In this document: piece by piece, positions 37,901 through 46,809 of the stretch | Layout: each line of letters begins with the position of its first letter | Numbering within the stretch: the stretch's first letter is position 1 | Assembly (NCBI GenBank): GCA_964036155.1 | Contig: OZ038422.1 | Coordinates: 68,037,201-68,101,200, forward strand | Reading direction: 5' to 3' | Length of the DNA stretch: 64,000 nucleotides | Origin: Diploscapter coronatus | Lineage: Eukaryota; Nematoda; Chromadorea; Rhabditida; Rhabditidae | Translations under genes and position numbers: made by a program | The notes under the pieces: generated by a model | Databases searched by the model: none | Seen by the model: only the letters and a program-made list of their open reading frames with translations | Told to the model about the DNA's origin: nothing

Positions 37901-39067
37901 ACGGAGGAATGCTGCCATTCAAGAAAGGAGCATTCAATATCGCCATCAAAGTAATTTTATTGAGATACACACACATATGATAGAGAAAGATGTCTAGGCC
38001 CAAGCACCTATAATTCCTATGGTCACTTCTGACTATCGACCATTTTATTCTAAACCACGCAAGTATTTCCACTTTGGCGGAGAAATCATAACGCAAATCA
38101 TGGATCCGATTGAGACTAAAGGGGTAAGTGAAGTCTAAGTTTTTGACATCGATCATTAGTTGAACAATGTATGGCTTCACCAAGTTAATGATAGACACGT
38201 GAAAATAAATTTGTACATCCATATCAAATTCATGGCATGACTCGATGGTCCAGATCATGAGATTTGCAGAATTTATATCGTAAAACCTCTAATTGAAACC
38301 CATGGGCTTCTATTTTCAGAGGTTCAATTTTCGGAAAAATGAAAACTTCAAACCGTCATAACTTTTGATGTGGTGATCATCGAAGCCTAGAATCGAAAGT
38401 AAATATGCTCTAAAGAATGCATAGGAATATTTTACAAGGTGGTTTGAGATGGGTGTTAGGTAGTTATGACATTTTGGGGATAGAGTTCTATTGGAGGGAA
38501 GCTCCAGTTAGTTTTATGATAATTTGAGACATATTGTTACTATCGTAGTTTTTATTCGAGAATTGATTTGAGTGGAAAATTTTTATGAGCATGATTCGGA
38601 AGACACGTAACGAGCATTTTTGAAAGTGAATTTCTGTAATTTGTCATCGTCAAAATTAACTTTCAAAAGCATTTTGCTCATTATGTCAGATTGCTTTTTT
38701 GTGATTAGAATCGTAAACCCGATCTAAAACATTTGAAGCGGAAATTTGGGTTTGTCGCGACATCGCGTCTGACGAATTGTGTGCAAAGTGAGAAAACACC
38801 CCCTTACACCCTCCTAATCCTATAGCCTAGTTCGTCTGGTTGTGACAAATCCAAATAGCCTTTTAAAACTAAATGTTTCGGAAAATCAATTTTATTATCC
38901 CTGATCAATATCAAATAATCAGAGAAATTTAGCTGACACTCGATGACGCTCCAAAGCTAGCTGAGGAAGTGCGTGAGAAGATGCTCAAAGTTTACGAGAC
39001 AATCAGTGAAGAAGCTCGTCGCAAAATGGAAGCAAAAGGCATCAAAACTGCTTTCAAACATCAATAA
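31920..39067 (+). CDS. 1-acyl-glycerol-3-phosphate acyltransferase (LPAAT/AGPAT)
   Basis: Seven exons give 280 residues: 31920-32084, 33407-33463, 33511-33582, 36028-36138, 37774-37950, 37998-38123, 38933-39067. A trans-splice-like acceptor (TTTTTAG) ends 2 nt before the ATG. The N-terminus is a long hydrophobic anchor (MTYLLLLLVFLICLALFYV). The PlsC domain follows: GPAVVIMNHQ, then VVMMKKSLEFIPFFN, LKLWVFPEGTRNR (EGTR at residues 172-175) and APIIPMV. The enzyme makes phosphatidic acid from lysophosphatidic acid in the ER; nematode orthologues are acl-1/acl-2. The usual HX4D motif reads H97-QSTIG-D103, one residue longer than normal. Intron 4 begins with GC (ATG|GCAAGT), which is needed to join FFNTTSWM to CNSIFVERF in frame. 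AATAAA overlaps the stop codon. Confidence 0.92.
32085..33406. other. Intron 1 of the acyltransferase gene
   Basis: 1.3 kb; AT-rich with a GA-rich stretch near 32740-32910. No exon or repeat recognised. Confidence 0.6.
33583..36027. other. Intron 3 of the acyltransferase gene
   Basis: 2.4 kb; contains a GA-rich stretch (about 34490-34640). A weak inverted repeat lies near 35598-35680 (GAATTGGATGAAAT against ATTTCATNCAAATTGG type). No coding exon found that would restore a standard HX4D motif. Confidence 0.55.
36139..37773. other. Intron 4 (GC-AG) of the acyltransferase gene
   Basis: 1.6 kb intron with GCAAGT donor and ATTCAG acceptor. No exon seen inside. Confidence 0.6.
38124..38932. other. 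Intron 6 of the acyltransferase gene
   Basis: 0.8 kb, AT-rich, nothing further recognised. Confidence 0.6.
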
Positions 39068-39730
39068 ATTATTCAAATTTCTAGACTTTGATTTTGAAAT
39101 TTGAAATCAACGATCACAGCACACAAATCAGCAGATCAATTTTGACTGACAAACACATGAACCTTAGACGGAAATATACACCTCCGCTTACAGACAATCC
39201 AAGCTAATCTTTGCCCTGTGCTCATGTTCTGAACTTATTTCATTGTTCCGGTCCAATTCGGCTAATAGCTTTGATTCTCTTCCCTCTCGATTGAATTAAA
39301 CTCTAAGTTCATCGACTGTTGAACTAGCTGTTAGAGGAATCCATCTATAGCAGATCCGGCAACAATCACAAAGTAAACTTGCGTGTTGTCCCGCTTTCAA
39401 CTCGCTTGATGTTTATTTTTTCCTTCGTCGGATAAGCTTACGGACATATTTCCTTTTTCTCGCATTATTCGCCGTTAGCTTAATACACAGATCCTATATC
39501 CGTATCACTATTTTATAACTTTCTGGATGAATGTGAAAACCAGGATAGGGATGGATTCGGTGGATTTGTTTGCTCAGAAGGTCAATCACAGCACGGAAGA
39601 GATTGGTGTTGGGAAATCAAGAAATTCACTATAAATACGAGGAAGGTTGGTTCGTTCGACAAGCAGCTTTCATTCGAACATTCTCCAATTATTCATTCCT
39701 ACTTCCAGTAATCATCACTTCAGCTTTCAG
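39068..39730. promoter_or_regulatory. Upstream region of the exon-repeat gene, with TATA box
   Basis: TATAAAT at 39630-39636 lies 95 nt before the ATG. Two acceptor-like sites (CACTTCAG, CTTTCAG) precede the ATG, the second directly abutting it. Confidence 0.55.
39630..39636 (+). promoter_or_regulatory. TATA box, exon-repeat gene
   Basis: TATAAAT 95 nt before the start codon. Confidence 0.6.
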
Positions 39731-41094
39731 ATGAAGTCTCTTCTTGTCGCTCTCCTCGGTGCTTCCGTCATCGCTGTTCTCGCAGCCCCAGCTCCACCGC
39801 CCCAGGGCGGCCAGCAACCAACACAGGGACAGCAGGGTGGAAATCAGCAGAGACCCCCACCCCCACCTCAGGTATGATAACAAAAGCCGAAGATTTGTTT
39901 ATAAATTATTTTAGGGCGGTCAGCAGCCAGGACAAGGACAGCAGGGCGGAAATCAGAGACCTCCTCCTCCTCCTCAGGTATAATAATAAAAGCCTGATTT
40001 ACCCATTGATGAGTTTAAGGGTGGCCAGCAGCCAGGACAGGGACAACAGGGTGGAAATCAGCAGAGACCCCCACCCCCACCTCAGGTATGATAACAAAAG
40101 CCGAGGATTTATTCATAAATATATTTTAGGGCGGTCAGCAGCCAGGACAAGGAGGTCAACCACCAATGGTAAGTGATTTGTTTCTTCAATTTTTATGAGC
40201 TTTTATGTCATATATAAAATCAAGAGTGAATTTAAGGGCGGTCAACAAAGACCCCCACCCCCACCTCAGGTATAATAATAAAAGCCTGATTTACCCATTG
40301 ATGAGTTTAAGGGTGGCCAGCAGCCAGGACAAGGAGGTCAACCACCAATGGTAAGTGATCTGTTTCTTCAGCTTTGACGAGCTTTTATGTCAGACAAAAT
40401 CAAGGATAAATTTAAGGGAGGCCAGCAGCCAGGACAAGGACAGCAGGGCGGTCAGCAGCCAGGACAAGGAGGTCAACCTCCAATGGTAAGTGATTTGTTT
40501 CTTCAGTTCTTATGAGCTTTTATGTCATATATAAAATCAAGAGTGAATTTAAGGGTGGCCAGCAGCCAGGACAGGGACAACAGGGTGGAAATCAGCAGAG
40601 ACCCCCTCCCCCTCCTCAGGTATGATAATCATAGCCTGATTTACTCATTACTGGACTTAAGGGAGGACAGCAACCAGGTCAGGGAGGTAACATGCCACCA
40701 CCTCCACCTCAGGCATGATAATAAAGTCGAAAATTTGTTTATAGATATATTCTAGGGCGGTCAGCAGCCAGGACAAGGACAGCAGGGCGGAAATCAGAGA
40801 CCTCCTCCTCCTCCTCAGGTATAATAATAAAAGCCTGATTTACCCATTGATGAGTTTAAGGGTGGCCAGCAGCCAGGACAGGGACAACAGGGTGGAAATC
40901 AGCAGAGACCCTCTCCCCCTCCTCAGGTATGATAATAAAAGCCGAAGATTTGTTTATAAATATATTTTAGGGTGGCCAGCAGCCAGGACAGGGAGGAAAC
41001 CAGAACCCCCCTCCTCCACAGGTTTGATAATCATAGCCTAGTTTTACTCATGAATGGACTTAAGGGTGGTCAGCAGCCAGTACCAGCTTATTAG
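39731..41094 (+). CDS. Secreted Gly/Gln/Pro-rich repeat protein from 13 repeated exons
   Basis: Exons are 39731-39871, 39915-39977, 40020-40085, 40130-40168, 40237-40269, 40312-40350, 40417-40485, 40554-40619, 40662-40712, 40756-40818, 40861-40926, 40971-41021 and 41065-41094. Together they give 258 residues. Exon 1 encodes a signal peptide (MKSLLVALLGASVIAVLAAP) and one repeat. Exons 2-12 each encode one GGQQPGQGQQGGNQQRPPPPPQ-like unit or a shortened form. The last exon ends GGQQPVPAY. All introns are phase 0 and 42-68 nt long. They fall in two sequence families that travel with the exon type. In most introns the reading frame meets a stop directly after the donor (GTA TGA or GTA TAA). The donor after exon 9 is GC (CAG|GCATGA). 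It is probably an extracellular or cuticle/secretory structural protein, but no named family is claimed. Poly(A) signal at 41160-41165. Confidence 0.88.
39872..41064 (+). repeat. Tandem exon-plus-intron repeat array
   Basis: About 12 units of one short exon and one 42-68 nt intron. Introns starting GTATGATAA/GTATAATAA share AAAGCCTGATTTACCCATTG-type or AAGCCGAAGATTTGTTTATA-type bodies. Those after the PPM exons start GTAAGTGAT and share CTTTTATGTCA and AAAATCAA segments. The repeat unit is therefore genomic, not only coding. Confidence 0.9.
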
Positions 41095-41620
41095 ACGTTT
41101 ATTTTCTCTCATTCTTGGACAGTCATTTTTGATGAATTTTCGAAATTGTATATTTGATCAATAAACTTCTGTATTGAATTGAATTTGTAAATCTTCCATC
41201 TCTTAGAACAGATAAATCATTCAAGAATTCCAAATAACGAAGATAAAAGCTAAATGCTTCGCGGAATTCAGTACCCTTCCTATTGCTGAGCGACGTTAGA
41301 GACAACACCGATCAATATAAAAGTCAAGTCTCCTGCAATTGCTTTGATGCAATTGATGCATGAGAGCGATATTATATTTTCAAATTCTTATTTCTCATTC
41401 CTCGAGATTATTTTTGATATTATTGATTGGAGTAAACGTCGATATTCAAAAATTACACTATTCGCCTCTCGTTTCTTTTCTGCGCGATTCACTGTTTCGT
41501 TACAAGTTCGATTTCTAATTGCGAAATGCATATCGATTTTCTCTCCAATCATCAATAATAAATCATTCTTTATAGTGAAATGTTTTAAAATCGTCTTATA
41601 TTTGAGATTTTTTTTCAATC
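41095..41620. other. Intergenic region with dispersed repeat copy 2
   Basis: Contains the poly(A) signal of the exon-repeat gene (41160) and the repeat at 41424-41555. No TATA box is seen before the next start codon. Confidence 0.5.
41424..41555 (+). repeat. Dispersed repeat, copy 2 of 2
   Basis: Same-strand homologue of 6997-7130, beginning TTGATTGGAGTAAACGTC and ending CTCTCCAATCATCAATA. It lies less than 70 bp upstream of the next start codon. Confidence 0.65.
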
Positions 41621-43326
41621 ATGGATCATTTGAAACAAATGTTCGCCGAAGCATTCAACGTGATGAGTCCAATTGCAATGAGACTTCAAAATGATTTGGA
41701 TGAGGCAAAATCGTCGTAAGAAAGAATACGATAGTCGATGAACGATAACTTGGAATAAAGTGAAAGGGGTGCGTTTCTTTCTCCCCTTCTGCGAGCTACG
41801 GATCTTCCTCAATTTGACGGCTGTTCTTTGTTGGCCTTTTTCTGTTTCCCTTTCTTTTTCGCGTTTTTAGGAATAATTATCGATAACTGGCCAATTAATT
41901 TTTATCAATATCGATAGAGAAAAATAGTAGGAAGATTTTCATAAAGAAACTCTCTATTAGCTTGGGTGAAAATGCAAAAAGATTATTGTGAAAGATTATA
42001 AACAAAAATTCCAAACGAACAAATGTTGTCAGCGAGCGCATTTCGAGGCTCAAAAGAGGGAGAGAAAGAAGTACTTTTTTTATTCCAAGTTATCGTTTAT
42101 CGACAATAATTTGCCCATACATTAAACTTTGCAAATTTAAGTGGTAATCAAGCTGAATTGGATAGACTGAAACCATATGCTGAAAAAATCCATGAAATAG
42201 CTTTGAGGCATTCTGAATTGAAGAACAATATCGTGGATTTGCTAAAAATGGATTATTTAATCAACATTGTAAGTCAAAGGCTTTATAAATTGAGCATTTT
42301 GTGTTTAGATATTGAAACCGGCTCTTGAGTCTATTCCCATTGCAATCGACAAATGTACAGCCTTGATCAATAAAGTAAGATACTCATAAAACTGATTTTA
42401 TACCATAATTTAGACGAAAGAATTGATCAAGCTATTGAATCGCGCCAATAAAAGAGGAGTTGCAGATGAAAATAATGAGGTTAACAAGACGATAGCGGAA
42501 CAGAACTAGGGAGTATGAACGTCAGCAAGCTCTTGCGACCTGCCTTCCGAAATTTTTTTAAACGAATTTCCCTCTTCAACCTGTAATTAGTCAAAGTTTT
42601 TGTCTGTACGATCTGATATCATAACTATGACTCGTTCGTACGATCTTACCCCTTATAATTTATTGCCGTCTGGCGAAGGTACTCCCTAGATCTGTAGCAG
42701 AAAGATAGAAAATAATCGAATAATTGTTGAATTTCAGGGTGACATAAATATCGCTCTTCAAGAAATGATTGTGGGCTAATGGAATATGTTCCAATTGTAA
42801 TATAAATTTAGAGCTCATTCTTTGATTGTTGGAGCGCACTTGATATAGCAGAGAGGAAAACTGCGGAGAAGAACGAAGCCCAATATCGCGTATCATTTAT
42901 CGCCTATGGCATGGATAAGTGGTCAATTACGGTTACTTTAGCACTTATGATGAGCATAATACCGATTAGTTTAGATATTTCTTGAGAATATCCATAACAT
43001 AGTGAAAGAAATAATTGAATTGATTGGTGACTTTCCAGAAGATTTCGTACGTTTTCAGTGAAAAAAGAAAACATTGAATAATTTTCATTTAGAATCAACG
43101 GACAGTGAAACACAAATCTGATATTCTGGAGAAATTTGAGTACTTTACTGATAAGATAAAAGAATTACAAAGTAACCATAATTTTGAAAACGGAATTAAC
43201 GAATTTCAGACACAAATTAAGGTAAATAATAATTTTGTTTTGAAAGCTCGATAAGTTTATATTTAGGATGCTCAAGATATAGCTGATTCACTGTTTCATA
43301 CTTCAACGAATTTTCAGGTTGACTGA
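41621..43326 (+). CDS. Unrecognised helical protein, 241 residues
   Basis: Preferred model: exons 41621-41715, 42142-42268, 42309-42374, 42414-42479, 42738-42770, 42812-42889, 42975-43046, 43093-43221, 43267-43326, total 726 nt in frame. The alternative ends at TAG 42507-42509 (127 residues). That stop comes from the end of the inverted-repeat element inside intron 4, so splicing past it (GAG|GTTAAC) is more attractive. The product looks entirely alpha-helical, with Leu/Ile heptads (HEIALRHSELKNNIVDLL, IFLENIHNIVKEIIELI, DILEKFEYFTDKIKELQ). It has no signal peptide, Cys pattern or catalytic motif. AATAAA at 43603-43608 lies about 115 nt before the acceptor of the next unit. I recognise no family. 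Confidence 0.6.
42506..42689. mobile_element. Possible 184-bp MITE
   Basis: CTAGGGAGTA at 42506-42515 and its perfect reverse complement at 42680-42689 bound the element. Internally, two GTACGATCT copies lie 35 nt apart. No target duplication is clear, so the identity is uncertain. It lies in intron 4 of the 241-residue gene. Confidence 0.4.
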
Positions 43327-43749
43327 ATGGCATTGATCATTCTCATTTTTTTCAATTCTGAAATTTCGTATATAATATCTATTTTTCTCAAATTATGGCC
43401 AGAACAAGTATTATAAAATTAGTCATCATGATGATAATTTGAGAGTAAACAAGTTTAATGTCATTTCATTTTTAATCTGCAAAATATTTGACTTTCTTGA
43501 CTATTCTTTGTATTTCTGAAAGTCAATCTTAATTTCTGGGGTAGTAATTTTGTCAATCAGGTAATTGTTTATTATTGTGAGCATAGTTTAAAATTCAAGA
43601 TTAATAAAGATCATTCATAATTATAGTTTTTCTGATTAAATACAATATCGGTTAAATATCCGGATTTTTTAATGTAATGTATTATTCCATTAATCTTCAT
43701 AAGCTCAAATTTAGGCATTGAAAATCATCAATCAATTGAGCTATTGACA

Positions 43750-44498
43750 ATGATTGCTATGCATATGGAAGATCATGACGCATTATCACAACAAGATCAG
43801 GTAGATCACGGTCATATAAATAATAAATTAGTTAAAATTTTCCAGTTTTAGGACAATTCAGAACTGGGCTATTCCTACAAATTTCTTTTCCTGCCCAACC
43901 TATTGAGAGCCATTCGCGGAGACACTCGAAGAGCTAATTTTGCCAATTTTATTTTTAGCGCCTATAGCGTGAGTATTAATGTTGTTTGTGAGAGTAAGTA
44001 TACATTAAAGAAAATTAAGTTATGGATAGATACCCGAGGAACTGTTTCCTACCAAATGTATGAACTAGCAAACAAATTTATGTCTGATCCTTGGGACGAT
44101 GCTGGAGAGGAAGAGACGCTTGGCGGTGGAGAGGATATTGAACTGGAAGAAGAAGATGAAGAAGAACGAGAGGATGAAGGAATCGGAGAGGAGCCTGAGG
44201 GTGATCCAGAGTTGAATAATCATGAAGAAGCTGGCAATAATGATGGCGTTGTTTCGGATGATGAAATTGAGATTGAAGAGGCTGGATACGATGAAAGAAT
44301 GGCCATCATAAATGCTATTCGAGGAAATGGGAGATTCGGAGAAGTACATCTTCAGTATTTATGAAAAATGACATAATCGTTTAGCCTCCCATGTCTGTGG
44401 AAGAGTTTGAAGAACTTCAAGAAATTCTGCGCCATCGATTCGAAGGACCTTTGGAGGAGAGATTCAATGTGCCCATAATCAACATCGAACAGCAGTAA
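43750..44498 (+). CDS. Unrecognised protein with a strongly acidic domain
   Basis: Exons 43750-43800 (after acceptor TTTAG at 43724), 43852-43993, 44030-44343 and 44385-44498. The third exon encodes a long Glu/Asp run (EDIELEEEDEEEREDEGIGE) followed by SDDEIEIEEAGYDERM. Intron 2 is only 36 nt; it could be retained, although an unspliced frame is also open there. The end is uncertain. Either CAG CAG TAA at 44498 is the stop, or the strong donor CAGCA|GTAAGT leads into the exons from 44796, but then the phase is off by one. It could be part of one larger gene with the neighbours on both sides. Acidic runs of this kind occur in nuclear and histone-binding proteins; no function is claimed. Confidence 0.5.
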
Positions 44499-44795
44499 GT
44501 AGCATGAGATCATTTACTCTCGTTTTTCCATGAACGCTTACTTTTTCGAGTTTATCGGCATTCTTGTTCAAATCTCTCGCTTATTATCCAAGGCGTGATA
44601 TTCTCACTTCAACTTAACTGCAATTTGAAGTTAGGTAAAATTAAAAAAAAAAAAAAGGTGAAGTTGAAGTTGGAAAAATAGTATTGAAGTCGAATTTTAC
44701 TAGGAGTGGAACGATTTTTAACCTTTTTTCTTTCCTCCCTACTATTTTGCAGAAAAGGGTAAAAACTAGGAAAAAGGGGTAAGAGTAATTTAGGG

Positions 44796-46248
44796 GTGAA
44801 AAGTACAGAAAATTTGAGTTACTTTTATCCTGGTGATGAATTTTTGAAAGGAAGTCAAAAGCGACCCAAACTTTTTACGCACCTCTATGAACATTTTAGA
44901 AAACAGATTGAGAGCGTATTGGATCTGAACTCGAGTGATGTCGCCAAAATCCGTGCAGTTGCCCGATTAGTTTTGAACGTGATAGCGAAGCAAACGGGAC
45001 AGTGGCATTCGAATCATCAGAATATTGAATTTTTTGTGGTACAATATTTAAAAAAAAAAAAAAAAAACTGAAAAGTCAATTTCTTTTCATTTTAGAAAAT
45101 TGTAAAGGATGTTATCAAAGAGCAAATTGAGCAGAGAGGTCTCGCAACATTTCTAAATGAATGCGCCGGGCTAATAGTACCTCAAACAGAATGGATGAAC
45201 TCCGAAGATGCTGTGTTCTTTCGAAATTTAACAGATGAACAATTGCCTGTATAAGCAAAATGAATAAGTGAATAGATCATGTGCGTTAATTTACAGCATG
45301 CTGTACCCATTATAATGTTCCGTGAGAGACTGAATGAAGCGGTAACGCATCTATAATTTATCTGTTTGAATTATACTCTCTATAACTTTATGTTTAGGAA
45401 GCAACTGCATATTTGAGACAATTCCTGAAAAAACGAGTAGCCTAAATTACTTTGTGAGGGAGGTTATTCTGTAAATTGTTTTAGAATTTGCTGCTGGAAA
45501 TGAGACCTTTCGTGATGCGACATGCGATCAAAACGATCTGGGAAGAAGGAGGAATTGAAGCACTTCGAGATGCCAGGCACTTGCTCAATGACCATGCATT
45601 CAGAACTGTCGGAAGACGAGAAATTATGCTGTGAGTGTTATTATAGCTCTACGATAAAATGACTATTTAGATAAATATTATTATATTATTTTGATTTTTC
45701 AAAATGATAAGTTAGTAATTTTACGTATGCCAATTGAATATTGGCAATGGAGATAATTTTATTGAATAAAAAATTCAGCTATGTCACAGCGTAAAATTCA
45801 AAATATTCGAAATGTATTTACAGCAATTCGATTTCAGACATTGCAAGAATCAAGGAGTTCACCTCGCAAGTCTCCAAATGCCAGTTCTCTTTGTGCAAGT
45901 AATAGTTCGAACAAATTTAAAGTAAGAGAAAGTCAGCATTTAGGGAATGCGTATTTTGCAACGGAAGCTGCACAAAGCTCTGTGCACAATAGGTAACGAC
46001 CAGCCAATGGTGGCTGGCTCGATTGACATTGCTCTGATTAGGACGTTCGAAGTTCATCCCGAATCGCTCGAAGGGATCGGTGTTACTTTACACCAGAGAA
46101 TCGTTACTAACGTAATAGTCATTGGAAAGATAATTATTTAAATATATAGGCTGTCATTTAGGATCCCGCTTGGGAAGTGGCCAACTGGGTGCAGACTGTG
46201 TTATCGTTGCTAAGAGGAGATGATCTTCGCCGAGATTTCATGATGTAA
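44796..46248 (+). CDS. Unrecognised 313-residue coding block, start unclear
   Basis: Eight exons: 44796(or 44794)-45038, 45096-45248, 45297-45341, 45398-45436, 45485-45630, 45838-45898, 45944-46111, 46162-46248. They stay in frame to a TAA after GDDLRRDFMM. The first exon begins behind a TTTAG acceptor with no ATG, so it must join an upstream exon. The preceding acidic gene is the obvious candidate, but the phases differ by one nucleotide. A missed micro-exon or a sequence error near the A-runs (44642-44656, 45049-45067) could explain this. The protein is mostly helical (IESVLDLNSSDVAKIRAVAR, AWEVANWVQTVLSLLRGDD). No family or catalytic motif is recognised. Confidence 0.5.
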
Positions 46249-46809
46249 ATAAGTATTTTTGGTCAACAATTTTGTCTTAAAAATTCATATATAAAATAGA
46301 AATGTATGATCAACAACTATTCGCCAAAATGATAATTTGGATATGATTACTTTATCATGTCTGTAGATTCCATGAGATGTTAAAGATTTCAATGAATCAA
46401 ACTGCCTATCATTTCCTAAATCGCCCCAGCTTTCCTCCTAGAAACTTCAGTTTTTCACTTCTTTGCGTTCTCTCAAACAGTGATCCTCTTGCTATAGTCC
46501 AGGAAATGGCAAAGGCCTAACTTGCTATCTACTACATTACGCTACCGTTGAAAGGGATCGCAACTCTTAGCGTTATACGCTTGAAAAAAGAAGACTAGAG
46601 GGCTAGGAACGGAGAGATTTAGAGAGGCTCGAAAAAAAGCTGAAGTCTCTGGGAAATCTTTTATAACTTTGAGTCAAATTTAAAAAATCTAAGGTGACTA
46701 AGAACGAAATTATTGACCATTATTACATTACCTCCAAAATTTGTTCTAGTTTCCGTTTTAGTGTAACAACACGACTATTTTTGTCTCGTCTAATTCACTG
46801 GACCAAAAA
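46249..46809. other. Intergenic region
   Basis: 560 nt without an exon, poly(A) signal or repeat that I can support. Confidence 0.4.

Noticed and set aside
42909..42980. Frame MDKWSITVTLALMMSIIPISL looking like a signal peptide
   Set aside because: It lies within a good intron of the 241-residue model and cannot be joined in frame to the following exon.
43291..43298. CTGTTTCA, the core of the C. elegans piRNA upstream motif (also reversed at 30292-30299)
   Set aside because: Isolated occurrences, one inside an exon; no cluster and no consistent downstream YRNT start.
44065..44349. 94-codon minus-strand frame opposite the acidic exon
   Set aside because: It is the reverse of GAA/GAT-rich codons giving Phe/Ile/Ser runs; a shadow of the real exon.
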